Source: Prevotellaceae bacterium
GTDB lineage: Bacteria > Bacteroidota > Bacteroidia > Bacteroidales > Bacteroidaceae
Length of the DNA: 40,200 nt
Direction of reading: 5' to 3'
Assembly: GCA_022508665.1 (NCBI GenBank)
Contig: JAFLUT010000009.1
Span: 1 to 40,200 of the forward strand
Shown here: positions 17,507-26,192 of the stretch, in pieces
Position numbering within the stretch: position 1 is the stretch's first letter
How the letters are laid out: every line of letters starts with the position of its first letter
Notes under the pieces: generated by a model
The model's database searches: none
What the model was told of the DNA's origin: nothing
The model's input: the letters and a program-made list of their open reading frames with translations, nothing else
Made by a program: the position numbers and the translations under genes

Positions 17507-19126
17507 TTATTTGACGATATATTTCTTTCCTCCCACAATGTATACACCCGATGCCGCAGGTAAATTTGTAGGCTTGCCATATTCTATATCTGTCACTCCG
17601 ACAAGCACTCCCGAAATGCCATACACAGGTACATTCTCTTCTCTGTTGGCAAAGAGGGAAGAGGTAACGGACGATGGCCCTCCCATGTATCGGAGAGTGA
17701 TTGTCATATCATCATTTTCCGTGATATCTGTAATCGCCTGATTCATCTGATGTGGTGTCGCTTCATCTATAGAGGTATAGACATACGCCTGCTCGCCAGA
17801 GAGTTCTGTAACATTCTTTGCCCCCGGGAAAAGGTCACCGATAGTCGACAGCATATATTGGTTGTATTGCTCTTGATTTTCTACGTCCATATAAGAATAT
17901 AAATCTCCGTCAGCCGGTATGATTGTCATTCTCTGGTGGGTAGCGTTTGTATTCACTGTATTGCTTGTCCATGATGAATGCTGATAATCTACATGAGTGA
18001 CCATTAGTCCATGCATCTTTGTTCGCTCCGTTCCGTTGCCTACGTACAAATCCCATGTCAGTGGCTGTCTGTTTTCTATGACATAGAACTCGTCCTCGTT
18101 CATAGGATTTACTATTTTATATCCTATGCCATTGTCTGACAACGGATTGAGCGTCAGCACCTGAGGCTCATCAGGATTGAGCGTCACAAGTTTGCTCCAC
18201 CCCATGAAGTCACGCTCGTATGCAGTGTAATTGCACGGTGTGAAAGCATTGTTGCAGTAGCATCCCGAATCCATGATGTCCCAATAGTCCATGCCATACG
18301 CAATGTATCTTGTATCATAGAAGTCAGGCAATCCCAACGCATGGCTGAGTTCATGAACAAACACTCCTATGCCGTCCGTCTTGCCACCCATGGTTTCATT
18401 GCAGCAGGCATAGCATCCATATTTCACGCCATTGATTGTGCCTCCCATAGTCTGTTCCTTTGGCCATATCGTGTCGTCGCTCCCATGCCCATTCTCGCCT
18501 TCGCCGGCATAGATGAAAAACGCCATGTCGATAGAGCCGTTTCCGTCATTGTCGAAAGCACTCCAGTCGGTAATAATCTTCTGCGCTCGCTCTATCGCCT
18601 CTTTGTAGAAATAAGAAATGTTTACGTCTTTCGCCGAACCGTTGTTCTTCCCGTAAAAGGCGCATTCTTTATCCAAAGTCACAGGGCCAATAACGACAAA
18701 TTCTGGAGTAAACTTCCCTCCGCTTTGGTCACGGAAGTACTCCTTTATAGCCCCATAACTTCCTCCCCCCTTATAATAGCCATTCTCTTCTCCCTCGCCA
18801 TTGCAGAACTTGTCAAAAAAGGCATTCACCGCAACCACATCCTCATCCGTAAGGCACTGCTTTGTTCCCCCGTCTTCACTTGTCAATCCCGAAGTGAATT
18901 TCACATCGCTAAACTGCGTGAGAATGACTGGTATCTTAGGGCTGCCTACCGCTGTCAACGGCGCTGTGGCACGCTCTCCTATTGCTTTCCTCTTTCCGTA
19001 TGCCAGCACACTGCTTCCCGCTGCTTCTTCCTTACTAATCGCCCCTCTCCTGCGTGGCTTCACCGTGGCTGAAGCAATAACACAAACAGCCATTAGCAAC
19101 ACAGCCAAACAAAATATCTTTTTCAT
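17507..19126 (-). CDS. Secreted M6-family metallopeptidase (immune inhibitor A-like)
   Basis: A 539-residue exported zinc peptidase. The signal peptide MKKIFCLAVLLMAVCVIASA precedes a short basic propeptide (RRRGAISKEEAAG). The M6 catalytic region includes the active-site motif HELSHALGLPD near residue 255, followed by YDTRYIAYGMDYWDIMDSG, with the methionine-turn type residues of metzincin-like enzymes. The N-terminal catalytic domain begins with VILTQFSDVKF. The C-terminus ends GVYIVGGKKYIVK, which resembles the tail of type IX secretion sorting domains, though a full CTD is not obvious. It lies between recF and pgk with its own promoter. Confidence 0.88.
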   Translation of the reverse strand: MKKIFCLAVLLMAVCVIASATVKPRRRGAISKEEAAGSSVLAYGKRKAIGERATAPLTAVGSPKIPVILTQFSDVKFTSGLTSEDGGTKQCLTDEDVVAVNAFFDKFCNGEGEENGYYKGGGSYGAIKEYFRDQSGGKFTPEFVVIGPVTLDKECAFYGKNNGSAKDVNISYFYKEAIERAQKIITDWSAFDNDGNGSIDMAFFIYAGEGENGHGSDDTIWPKEQTMGGTINGVKYGCYACCNETMGGKTDGIGVFVHELSHALGLPDFYDTRYIAYGMDYWDIMDSGCYCNNAFTPCNYTAYERDFMGWSKLVTLNPDEPQVLTLNPLSDNGIGYKIVNPMNEDEFYVIENRQPLTWDLYVGNGTERTKMHGLMVTHVDYQHSSWTSNTVNTNATHQRMTIIPADGDLYSYMDVENQEQYNQYMLSTIGDLFPGAKNVTELSGEQAYVYTSIDEATPHQMNQAITDITENDDMTITLRYMGGPSSVTSSLFANREENVPVYGISGVLVGVTDIEYGKPTNLPAASGVYIVGGKKYIVK

Positions 19127-19176
19127 TGCAAAACTCTTATTATGTGAATGATTATTACCTTCTTACACTTTCTTTG

Positions 19177-19207
19177 CAAAGATATATCTTTTTTCGCAAA
19201 TAGCCAA
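19177..19207 (-). promoter_or_regulatory. Promoter of the M6 peptidase gene
   Basis: The minus strand has TATCTTTG at 19177-19184, matching TAnnTTTG, with TTGG 19 nt upstream (19204-19207). The start codon is at 19126. Confidence 0.55.
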
Positions 19208-19307
19208 TATAAAAAGCACACGTTTGCAAATTTAGCAACAAAATCCCTTTCTTTTGTATTGCGAGCATCGTATCATTATAAAAGCATGTATAGCAAAAGG
19301 TGAAAGG

Positions 19308-19342
19308 AAAGGGGAGGCGCAGTGTTGCTGTGCCTCCCCTTT
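19308..19342 (-). terminator. Intrinsic terminator after pgk
   Basis: A stem of about 15 bp (AAAGGGGAGGCGCAG and its near-complement, one G-T pair) with a TGTTG loop, 31 nt beyond the pgk stop. T-tracts flank it on both strands (plus-strand TTTTTTT, minus-strand CCCTTTCCTTT), so it could stop transcription in either direction. Confidence 0.85.
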
Positions 19343-19373
19343 TTTTATGTATAAGTGATATTATTTGTCTTTC

Positions 19374-20621
19374 TTACTCGCCCTTTACTGCTGCGATGCC
19401 CGGAAGAACTTTGCCTTCGATTGCTTCGAGGAGAGCGCCGCCACCAGTGGAGATGTAAGATACCTTGTCGGCAAGACCGAACTTGTTGACGCATGCAACG
19501 GAGTCGCCACCGCCGATGAGAGAGAATGCGCCCTCGGCTGTTGCCTCTGCTACTGCCTCACCTACGGCACGAGAACCTGCACAGAAGTTGTCGAACTCGA
19601 ATACACCTGCGGGACCGTTCCAAAGGATTGTCTTGGCACCCTTGATGGCTGCCTTGAATGCTTCCTGTGTTTTAGGACCTGCATCGAGACCTTCCCAACC
19701 TTCTGGAATTGCGTTAGATGGGCAAACCTTCTGATTAGCATCGTTTGAGAATGAGTCGCCACAAACTGAGTCTGTGCCAAGAACGAGTTCTACGCCCTTT
19801 TCAGCAGCGAGTTTCTCTACGCCGAGAGCAACATCGAGTTTATCAAGTTCTACGATAGAGTTGCCGATTTCACCACCGTGAGCCTTTGCGAATGTGTATG
19901 TCATACCGCCGCAGAGGATGAGTTTGTCAACCTTGCCGAGGAGGTTCTCGATGATACCAATCTTTGAAGATACCTTTGAGCCACCCATGATGGCAACGAA
20001 TGGACGCTTGATGTTAGAAAGCACGTTGTCAACAGCCTGTACTTCCTTCTCCATGAGGAGACCGAGCATTACGTCGTTCTTGTCGAAGTAGTCAGCGATG
20101 ACAGCAGTAGAAGCGTGCTTGCGGTGAGCAGTACCGAAGGCATCCATTACCCAGCAGTCAGCGTATGAAGCGAGTTTCTTTGCGAACTCCTTCTGGCTTG
20201 CCTTCATGGCTTTCTTTGCCTCGTCATATTCGGGAGTGCCTTTCTCAACACCTACTGGCTTGCCTTCCTCTTCTGGATAGTAGCGGAGGTTTTCGAGAAG
20301 GAGAACTTCGCCCGGCTTGAGAGCGGCTGCTTGAGCGTCGGCCTTCTGGCAGTCGTCAGCAAACTGCACTGGCACACCGAGAGCCTCGCTTACAGCAGGA
20401 ACAATCTGCTTCAGAGAGAGTTCTGGCTTAACCTTGCCCTTTGGCTTGCCCATGTGAGACATGATGATGAGAGCGCCGCCTTTCTCAAGGATGAGTTTGA
20501 GGGTGGGGAGAGCGCCACGGATACGAGTGTCGTCTGTGATTTTGCCGTCCTGAATTGGCACGTTGAAATCTACGCGCACGATTGCCTTTTTGCCGGCGAA
20601 ATTGTACTCATTGATAGTCAT
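19374..20621 (-). CDS. pgk: Phosphoglycerate kinase
   Basis: A 415-residue glycolytic enzyme that transfers phosphate from 1,3-bisphosphoglycerate to ADP. Diagnostic segments are VRVDFNVP near residue 16, MSHMGKPKG (the SHxGxPxG substrate loop, with K in place of the usual R), HRKHAST near 165, GGSKVSSKI near 212, [10 protein letters not shown] near 340 and GGGDSVA near 375. Length is normal. It is monocistronic as far as visible, ending at a strong terminator. A family B 23-bp repeat lies 63 nt upstream of its start codon. Confidence 0.98.
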   Translation of the reverse strand: MTINEYNFAGKKAIVRVDFNVPIQDGKITDDTRIRGALPTLKLILEKGGALIIMSHMGKPKGKVKPELSLKQIVPAVSEALGVPVQFADDCQKADAQAAALKPGEVLLLENLRYYPEEEGKPVGVEKGTPEYDEAKKAMKASQKEFAKKLASYADCWVMDAFGTAHRKHASTAVIADYFDKNDVMLGLLMEKEVQAVDNVLSNIKRPFVAIMGGSKVSSKIGIIENLLGKVDKLILCGGMTYTFAKAHGGEIGNSIVELDKLDVALGVEKLAAEKGVELVLGTDSVCGDSFSNDANQKVCPSNAIPEGWEGLDAGPKTQEAFKAAIKGAKTILWNGPAGVFEFDNFCAGSRAVGEAVAEATAEGAFSLIGGGDSVACVNKFGLADKVSYISTGGGALLEAIEGKVLPGIAAVKGE

Positions 20622-20683
20622 AGTTCGTTGTTTTTTAATGGTTTATATTATTGAAATGTTGTTTTGTTCTTCTCTTGCGTAGT

Positions 20684-20759
20684 GATACACCGTTCATCGC
20701 ATGACCGATACACCGTTTATCGATTTATCGATACACCGTTCATCGATTGTCCGATACAC
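20684..20759 (-). repeat. Repeat family B, copy 1 (23-bp period)
   Basis: Three full units (20691-20713, 20714-20736, 20737-20759) and a partial one at 20684-20690. On the minus strand each unit starts GTGTATCG and ends near ATCGATAAACG, with a small inverted repeat TATCG...CGATA inside. The array sits just after the panB stop, in panB orientation. The same unit occurs after the ABC ATPase gene at 36432. Confidence 0.9.
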
Positions 20760-20777
20760 TGCTAACAGGTTTGACCT

Positions 20778-21599
20778 CTAATACTGTTCCTTTTCATTAG
20801 GGAATGTTCCCTCTTTCACGTCCTCCACATAATGCCCGATTGCATCAGTCATAATGGTGTTGAGGTCGGCATATCGACGCAGGAATTTGGGAGAAAATCC
20901 GCGTGTCATGCCAAGCATATCGGAAATGACAAGCACCTGTCCGTCGCATCCGTTTCCTGCACCTATTCCGATGATTGGTATTGTGAGTTCTTGGGCGACT
21001 TGCCGTGCCAACTTGGCAGGTATTTTTTCAAGCACAATGGCGAAGCATCCTGCCTCTTCCAGTGCGTGAGCATCGCTGATGAGTTTCTGTGCCTCTGCCT
21101 CCTCCTTTGCTCGCACCGTGTATGTGCCGAACTTGTTGATTGCCTGCGGTGTCAGTCCGAGGTGTCCACAGATAGGGATGCCTGCATCGAGTATTTTCTT
21201 CACGGCAGGGATAATCTCAACTCCACCCTCCAATTTCAGAGCATCGCAATGCGTCTCTTTCATTATGCGTATGGCATTCGTAACAGCCTCTGTCTCATTC
21301 ACTTGATATGAGCCGAAAGGCATATCGCACACCACGAGCGCTCGTTTCACGCCACGCACCACGCTCTTTGCGTGATATATCATTTGGTCGAGAGTTATCG
21401 GAAGAGTTGTCCAGTTGCCAGCCATGACATTACTTGCGGAGTCGCCAACAAGAATGACATCTATTCCTGCCGCATCGGTAATGCTGGCTGTCGTATAGTC
21501 GTATGATGTAAGCATGGCAATCTTCTTGCCCTCTGCTTTCATCTGTACAAGTCGGTGGGTAGTGACTTTCCTTTGGTCTTCTACTAAATATCCAGCCAT
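20778..21599 (-). CDS. panB: 3-methyl-2-oxobutanoate hydroxymethyltransferase
   Basis: The first enzyme of pantothenate synthesis, adding a hydroxymethyl group from methylenetetrahydrofolate to 2-oxoisovalerate. A 273-residue product starts [17 protein letters not shown]. Motifs are [12 protein letters not shown], the metal-binding [17 protein letters not shown] near 80, LEGG near 112, HLGLTPQ near 135 and [10 protein letters not shown] near 175. A start 30 nt upstream (21629) is rejected because it falls inside the -7 promoter element at 21627-21634. The other pan genes are not nearby. Confidence 0.96.
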   Translation of the reverse strand: MAGYLVEDQRKVTTHRLVQMKAEGKKIAMLTSYDYTTASITDAAGIDVILVGDSASNVMAGNWTTLPITLDQMIYHAKSVVRGVKRALVVCDMPFGSYQVNETEAVTNAIRIMKETHCDALKLEGGVEIIPAVKKILDAGIPICGHLGLTPQAINKFGTYTVRAKEEAEAQKLISDAHALEEAGCFAIVLEKIPAKLARQVAQELTIPIIGIGAGNGCDGQVLVISDMLGMTRGFSPKFLRRYADLNTIMTDAIGHYVEDVKEGTFPNEKEQY

Positions 21600-21626
21600 T
21601 TTCCTTCGTCTAATAGTGTCTTTTTG

Positions 21627-21634
21627 CAAAAGTA
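21627..21634 (-). promoter_or_regulatory. -7 element of panB
   Basis: TACTTTTG on the minus strand matches TAnnTTTG. It lies between the TonB-receptor stop (21645) and the panB ATG (21599). The -33 box would fall in the end of the receptor gene and is only approximate (CTTG). Confidence 0.5.
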
Positions 21635-21644
21635 CAACATTTTA

Positions 21645-24044
21645 TTAAAACTCAAGCAACAAACGTGCATTTATTTGTCTTCCCGTCAAATAATTAGGTA
21701 CGGCATACTGATGATTTGTAATGTCTGTGACCCAATAGTAACTGTTCACGTTTGATATGCCGAGAATGTTGAATGCATCCAATCCGAGCCATACATTTCT
21801 GAACGCTTTGCCCATTCCTGCCACAATATGGCGGTCTTCGTTGTTCAGCAAACGATAACTTATGCCGAGGTCGACACGGCGATAACTCGACATGCGGAAC
21901 ACCTGCTTCTCACGTCCTGCATGAGGAGGTCCGAAAGGAAGACCGCTCGCATAATGTCCCTGCACGGTCACTTTCCAGCGGTCGGTATTGGGGAAGTAGT
22001 CGCTGAAGAATACGGCACAGTTGAGCAGTTGGTCAGTGGGTCGTGGCACAAATTTACTGCCATTGATTTTCTCCTCCGTCTTCATCACACCTACGCTCAC
22101 CCATGAGGATGTGCCGGGAACAAACTCTCCGTATATCTTCATGTCGAGTCCTGCCGCATAACCCTTTGCAATGTTTCCTCCGTAATATACCACACGCACA
22201 TTATCTATATTGTAAGGCACAAGGTTGCTGAGAGCCTTATAGTATGCTTCGGCAGTAAACTTGAAAGGTAGCTGATTGACACGGAACTTATACTCCATGC
22301 CGAGCAGAAAGTGTATGCTTCGTTGGGATTTTATCTGCTTGTTAAGATATGCAATGGTGTTTCCGTTTACGGTAACGGTGTCGCGCATTTCCTTATAAAA
22401 CGGTGTCTGATAATACACGCCAGTGGAGAAGCGGCAAGTCAGATTGTCATTTCCCGACGGAGTGAAAGCAACCGTGGCACGAGGAGAGAAAAGCGTCTCC
22501 TTGTTCCAACTCCAATGGGTGAGTCTTGCGCCATAATTGATGACGAGTTCGCCCTCTTTGAATTCCCTTCTGTATGTGTCCTGCACATACGCCTCAAAGT
22601 GCGTGGATTTCTCCTCGTTCTTCGATGTCAGATTATATATCAAGTCAAGCCTGTCGGCAGAGTGGGGCAGAGAATAACCTGCCGAGTCGCGCATTTCCCA
22701 CTCGCGCATTGTCTCGTTCACATTCTCCATTTTCAGCAACATTCCATAGCGGATGTTGTGGCTTGTCAGTCGGCTCTGTCCAGTCAGCCCAACATTCACC
22801 ATGCTTGCGTTCAAGCGGTTTCTCGCATGCTCATGGTATGTGCCGATGCCGAGGCTTTCATCATCACCTTCGTTGTTCAGCCAGTATTCGCCGTTTATGT
22901 CATACGTTTCCCTTTCCTGCGTTTTGAAAGCCGAAAGGTTGAAAGTCAGCGAGTTAAGACGGTTGAAATTGTGCGTAAGAGAGAATGCTCCGAAGTATGT
23001 GTGAAACTTGTCCTCCTCACTGCCATCGAAATACACCTTAAACTCCTTCACGTCTTCCGCCGTACCAAAACGAGTGGTGCGGTCGGTAGGGGTGAAATTA
23101 TAGTCGTTGGTGGATATAACACCCACAGCATCGAATGTCCATCGCTGATTAGGACTCCAACTGATATATGTCTGATAATCAAAGTCTCGTGGGTCATACT
23201 CTCCCTTCATTTCGAGAGTGCTAAGGAGGTTCTTCATTGTCTTATACCTCACCGCATGAGTCATCGAAAACTTCTCCGTGCCATACCCCAAATATCCGCT
23301 CGCCCCCAAAAGGCTTCCGCTCACGCTCCCCTCAAACCCTTTCACCTTCTTATACTTAATGTCCAGCACCGACGACATCCTCTCCCCATATCTCGCCTCA
23401 AATCCTCCTGCCGAAAAGCCGATGTTCTCCACCATGTCTGGATTGATGATACTCAATCCCTCCTGCTGTCCGCTTCTGATGAGCAACGGACGATACACCT
23501 CTATGCCATTGATATACACAGAGTTTTCGTCAAACGAACCTCCTCTCACATTGTACTGCGATGACATTTCGTTATGCGTCGATACTCCTGCCTGACTCGT
23601 TATGAGCCTTTCCACACCTCCGCCACTGGCATTCCCCATGTGCTTAATATCGCTCATATTCACGTCCGTCATTGTACTTGTTTGCCTCCTTATCTCGCTC
23701 ACTTGTACCTCACCCAACTCATACCCAAAGCTCGGCAGCATCACATTCAGCGTCACCGAATCCACAGGATTTTCCAGCACCCTCTTCCTCGTCTCATATC
23801 CTATCATCGAGAACACCACCACCATCGAGTCGCTGCTCTCACACACCATCCGAAACTCTCCTTTAAGATTGCACACAGCCCCAAATCCCGTACCTTCCAC
23901 ACGCACCTGCGCCAATTCCAGCGGCTCTTTCTTGTCATCAACCACCTTTCCCTTTATCACTACCGACTGCGCTGCCACTCTGAGCGAAGCCCCCAGCAAC
24001 ATAACGCCCACACATATTATATATATATACAATTGCCGTTTCAT
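21645..24044 (-). CDS. TonB-dependent outer membrane receptor with CarboxypepD_reg-like domain
   Basis: A 799-residue outer-membrane active transporter. A signal peptide (about residues 1-26, ending RVAAQ) is followed by a carboxypeptidase regulatory-like beta domain (VVIKGKVVDDKKEPLELAQV, about 28-110), a plug domain (VERLITSQAGV, YNVRGGSFDENSVYING, GGFEARYGERMSSVLDI, about 130-235) and a 22-strand-type barrel ending LLLEF, the usual terminal aromatic residue. No SusD-like partner is adjacent, so it is not a standard polysaccharide-utilisation pair. Many siderophore, cobalamin or oligosaccharide receptors share this layout, and the substrate is not readable. Confidence 0.93.
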   Translation of the reverse strand: MKRQLYIYIICVGVMLLGASLRVAAQSVVIKGKVVDDKKEPLELAQVRVEGTGFGAVCNLKGEFRMVCESSDSMVVVFSMIGYETRKRVLENPVDSVTLNVMLPSFGYELGEVQVSEIRRQTSTMTDVNMSDIKHMGNASGGGVERLITSQAGVSTHNEMSSQYNVRGGSFDENSVYINGIEVYRPLLIRSGQQEGLSIINPDMVENIGFSAGGFEARYGERMSSVLDIKYKKVKGFEGSVSGSLLGASGYLGYGTEKFSMTHAVRYKTMKNLLSTLEMKGEYDPRDFDYQTYISWSPNQRWTFDAVGVISTNDYNFTPTDRTTRFGTAEDVKEFKVYFDGSEEDKFHTYFGAFSLTHNFNRLNSLTFNLSAFKTQERETYDINGEYWLNNEGDDESLGIGTYHEHARNRLNASMVNVGLTGQSRLTSHNIRYGMLLKMENVNETMREWEMRDSAGYSLPHSADRLDLIYNLTSKNEEKSTHFEAYVQDTYRREFKEGELVINYGARLTHWSWNKETLFSPRATVAFTPSGNDNLTCRFSTGVYYQTPFYKEMRDTVTVNGNTIAYLNKQIKSQRSIHFLLGMEYKFRVNQLPFKFTAEAYYKALSNLVPYNIDNVRVVYYGGNIAKGYAAGLDMKIYGEFVPGTSSWVSVGVMKTEEKINGSKFVPRPTDQLLNCAVFFSDYFPNTDRWKVTVQGHYASGLPFGPPHAGREKQVFRMSSYRRVDLGISYRLLNNEDRHIVAGMGKAFRNVWLGLDAFNILGISNVNSYYWVTDITNHQYAVPNYLTGRQINARLLLEF

Positions 24045-24339
24045 ATTTAATTCCCTATTTTATAAGAACGAAAACGTCCGCCATTTATTGTGCGTGAAAT
24101 TATCATCCACATTCAGCAGACAACTCCCTCATATTTCTGATGCATATACCCTCTTTTTTATGCGGTATATTCCATTACTGTTTGACGCCAAATCATTTCC
24201 CGAGCAGAGAAATAATTCTTCATTCCCAAATTGAGGTGACTCACATTGCTTTCACTATAAATAGCAACCATAAATGGCAGTACAGGAAAAAAAATTCATA
24301 ATTTTTATAAAAATATAACAGCTTTTGATTTTTTTTATG

Positions 24340-24347
24340 TAATTTTG
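24340..24347 (+). promoter_or_regulatory. -7 promoter element for the RNA/leader at 24353
   Basis: TAATTTTG matches TAnnTTTG exactly. The expected -33 TTTG at 19-21 nt upstream is not seen. A TTTG at 24324-24327 is only 12 nt away. The flanking DNA is very AT-rich. Confidence 0.5.
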
Positions 24348-24352
24348 CATTG

Positions 24353-24676
24353 CTCTTATTCAGATGCGACTACATTTGTTATGCAGAAGCGGCTGGGGAG
24401 GGCGACATAATATTTGAGAGGTGTCTATTAGGCGCTTTGTGTTTTGACTACTTAGGAACTTCGCAAACTCCAAATCCTGTCAAAAAGCAAAGCAACTGTA
24501 GATGCTCATGGGTATGTATTCAAAACCCTTATCGTATCTGCCTTCAAGGATAGGTATGGCAAGTGTATATATACATACGCGTGTGGGCTTCTGCGTTGCT
24601 CGTTTCGACAGGATGGGCAATGCGAAGGCCTCTAAGTAGTGGAGCGAGCGACTGGTACAGCGACCCACACTTTTTG
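24353..24676 (+). ncRNA. Candidate structured non-coding RNA or long leader with terminator
   Basis: About 320 nt between a -7 promoter element and a T-tract, with no convincing gene. Stems seen: CTTTG-TG-TTTTGAC (24435-24448) with GTCAAAA-AG-CAAAG (24479-24492); GGGT/ACCC (24510/24525); CTTC(T)GCGTTGC (24588-24599) with GCAATGCGAAG (24617-24627); and GTGTGGG (24581-24587) with CCCACAC (24664-24670) followed by TTTTT. GCAGAAGC at 24383-24390 can instead pair with GCTTCTGC at 24587-24594, an alternative to the 3' stem. I find no RNase P, SRP or tmRNA hallmarks. 6S RNA remains possible. Confidence 0.5.
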
Positions 24677-24768
24677 AATTTATGTACCAAACAAATATGT
24701 ACAACAATTATTTTATTAACAATCTCTGCATTCGGGGTTGCTGGCAGAACATAAACTTTTCAAACATT

Positions 24769-25254
24769 ATGAAAAAGTTTTCCATTCTCAAGGCTATGTG
24801 CGCAGGCCTGCTCGTAATGAGCTTTGTAAGTTGCGCATCGTATAAGAAGGACGCTGCCGTAATGGGTATAGGCGGCAACAGCATCAACACTTACGTTGCT
24901 GCAGACATTGACTACGCCAACGCCAAGAAGGTAACAGGGTCTGTAAACACTCGTACTGTTCTTGGGTTTATCCAGCTGGAACGCAATGGTAACAAGGTGC
25001 TTAAAAGTTCAAATCGCTATCGTAGCCTTAGCAAAAAGGAGGCTCAGGCGCTCTATCGTGCGAAACAAGATGCCGATGTGGATATTATCCTTGAACCAGA
25101 GTTTGAGACAGAAAAGCATAGTTGGTTCTTCGGCTTATACAGGACTAGCAAGACCCGTGTTGACGGCTGGGGCGTAAACATCAAGGGTATTAAGGAAGAT
25201 AACCACGGAGTGCTGAACCCACAGAGGGACTTTAATAGTCGTACTTGGTTCTAA
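24769..25254 (+). CDS. Small hypothetical lipoprotein, 161 aa
   Basis: The N-terminus MKKFSILKAMCAGLLVMSF followed by VSCAS gives a lipobox with Cys22, so this is an exported lipoprotein. The mature part has an alternating beta pattern (NSINTYVAADIDYANAKKV, then DVDIILEPEFETEKHSWFFGLYRTSKTRVDGWGVNIKGI). I do not recognise a characterised family. The start at 24769 is chosen because the longer frame from 24682 runs into the terminator region. No promoter is obvious between it and the RNA-like element ending at 24676, so read-through from 24340 is possible. It contains two of the rare AGCT tetramers. Confidence 0.8.
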   Translation: MKKFSILKAMCAGLLVMSFVSCASYKKDAAVMGIGGNSINTYVAADIDYANAKKVTGSVNTRTVLGFIQLERNGNKVLKSSNRYRSLSKKEAQALYRAKQDADVDIILEPEFETEKHSWFFGLYRTSKTRVDGWGVNIKGIKEDNHGVLNPQRDFNSRTWF

Positions 25255-25279
25255 TTCTTTTTTAACAATCACAAAAACC

Positions 25280-25318
25280 AATCCATCCTCCGCTCTATAA
25301 TTGAATGGAGGATGGATT
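25280..25318 (+). terminator. Hairpin between the lipoprotein and DUF4468 genes
   Basis: A perfect 12-bp inverted repeat, AATCCATCCTCC at 25280-25291 and GGAGGATGGATT at 25307-25318, with a 15-nt loop. It has no T-tract. It lies 25 nt after one stop and 12 nt before the next ATG, so it could also hinder translation initiation of the following gene. Confidence 0.55.
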
Positions 25319-25330
25319 AACGCATCATCT

Positions 25331-25936
25331 ATGAGAAAAATTATATTCATAATTCTTTGCCTATGCGTGTCTGTCAGTATCTTTGCAGAGAAAGAAACTA
25401 CAGAATACACAATAGACAGCGAAGGTAATATCGTGTTTGTCCGTATCTTGGAAGATTTGTCAATAGGCAAGCAGGATATATACAATGCTGCATATAATTA
25501 TATCAGTACAGCATATCGCGATACGAAATATAAAATCGTCAATAATTCAGAAGAAGACGGACTTGTAATCGGTGAGGGAGAGTATATACATTTCCACGAG
25601 GCTAGTTATCCCCCGTCTTCTTATTTCTTGAACGCCCCTATTATTTTGCGTGTTGATGCAAAAGACGGGAGAGCCAGACTGTCGGCAATTTTAAGCCACT
25701 ATACAGGCACTCGCACAAATATCAACAAGCGTGAGGAAATACACGACCGCATTAGCGAGTGTCCTCCTATTGCAAATAGCAATAAGGGTGAGAAATTGTA
25801 TGATAGACGCAAGAAATTGTACGAAAAAGCCTTTGTTGTGCTGAGTGAGAAAGTTAAGAAAACTCTCGGTGAGCTTGAAAATTCTCTCAAAGCAGCTCGT
25901 TCTTCTGCTGCCTCTGCTACAGAAGACAATTGGTAG
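25331..25936 (+). CDS. Secreted protein with a DUF4468-like (TBP-like fold) domain
   Basis: A 201-residue protein starting MRKIIFIILCLCVSVSIFAE, a clear signal peptide. The mature N-terminal 130 residues resemble DUF4468: VRILEDLSIGKQDIYNAAYNYISTAYRD, then KIVNNSEEDGLVIGEGEY and a beta hairpin ending in GRARLSAILSHYTG. The C-terminal part is a charged helix (KLYDRRKKLYEKAFVVLSEKVKKTL) and a small serine/alanine-rich tail. It probably sits in the periplasm or envelope. The function of the family is unknown. It ends before a good terminator hairpin. Confidence 0.8.
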   Translation: MRKIIFIILCLCVSVSIFAEKETTEYTIDSEGNIVFVRILEDLSIGKQDIYNAAYNYISTAYRDTKYKIVNNSEEDGLVIGEGEYIHFHEASYPPSSYFLNAPIILRVDAKDGRARLSAILSHYTGTRTNINKREEIHDRISECPPIANSNKGEKLYDRRKKLYEKAFVVLSEKVKKTLGELENSLKAARSSAASATEDNW

Positions 25937-25981
25937 CACTCGTTAACGCAAAGCTGTTTTTAAGTATTGCAATTTTACATG

Positions 25982-26010
25982 AGCGAGACACCATGCAGTG
26001 GTGTCTTGCT
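25982..26010 (+). terminator. Intrinsic terminator after the DUF4468-like gene
   Basis: A 12-bp stem (AGCGAGACACCA with TGGTGTCTTGCT, one G-T pair) and a 5-nt loop TGCAG, followed by TTGTGTTAT. Confidence 0.75.
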
Positions 26011-26116
26011 TTGTGTTATATTGATAGTTTCATAATGTATATGAGAGCAATTATATAAGTTTTTTTTGATATTGTGAGATTTTTAGTATTTTTTATATAC
26101 GGAATCCCACGAACAG

Positions 26117-26151
26117 CGACGGTGCTATGTCAAGATGACATAGCACCGTTG
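26117..26151. terminator. Long perfect hairpin between convergent genes
   Basis: Two 16-nt arms (CGACGGTGCTATGTCA and its complement, one G-T pair) enclose an AGA loop. No T-tract follows on either strand. It sits between the convergent genes ending at 25936 and 26193 and may act as a bidirectional stop or RNA end protector. The rest of 25937-26192 holds only the terminator above and AT-rich DNA. Confidence 0.6.
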
Positions 26152-26192
26152 TAAAAATACGATAGATTTAGATGATAAAAGTTTTCGTGTTT

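Noticed and set aside
20684-20759. Operator or regulator-binding array for pgk
   Set aside because: The same array occurs after the ABC ATPase gene with no pgk-like gene, and both copies follow the upstream gene's orientation, so a link to pgk is not supported.
22311-23564. A 417-codon open frame on the plus strand opposite the TonB-dependent receptor
   Set aside because: It is a mirror of the receptor gene, which has a signal peptide, plug and barrel; the antisense product has no recognisable domain and many His, Arg and Ser residues typical of shadow frames.
24353-24676. RNase P RNA, SRP RNA or tmRNA
   Set aside because: The conserved GAGGAAAGTCC-type core of RNase P, the SRP tetraloop region and a tRNA-like 3' end with CCA are all absent.
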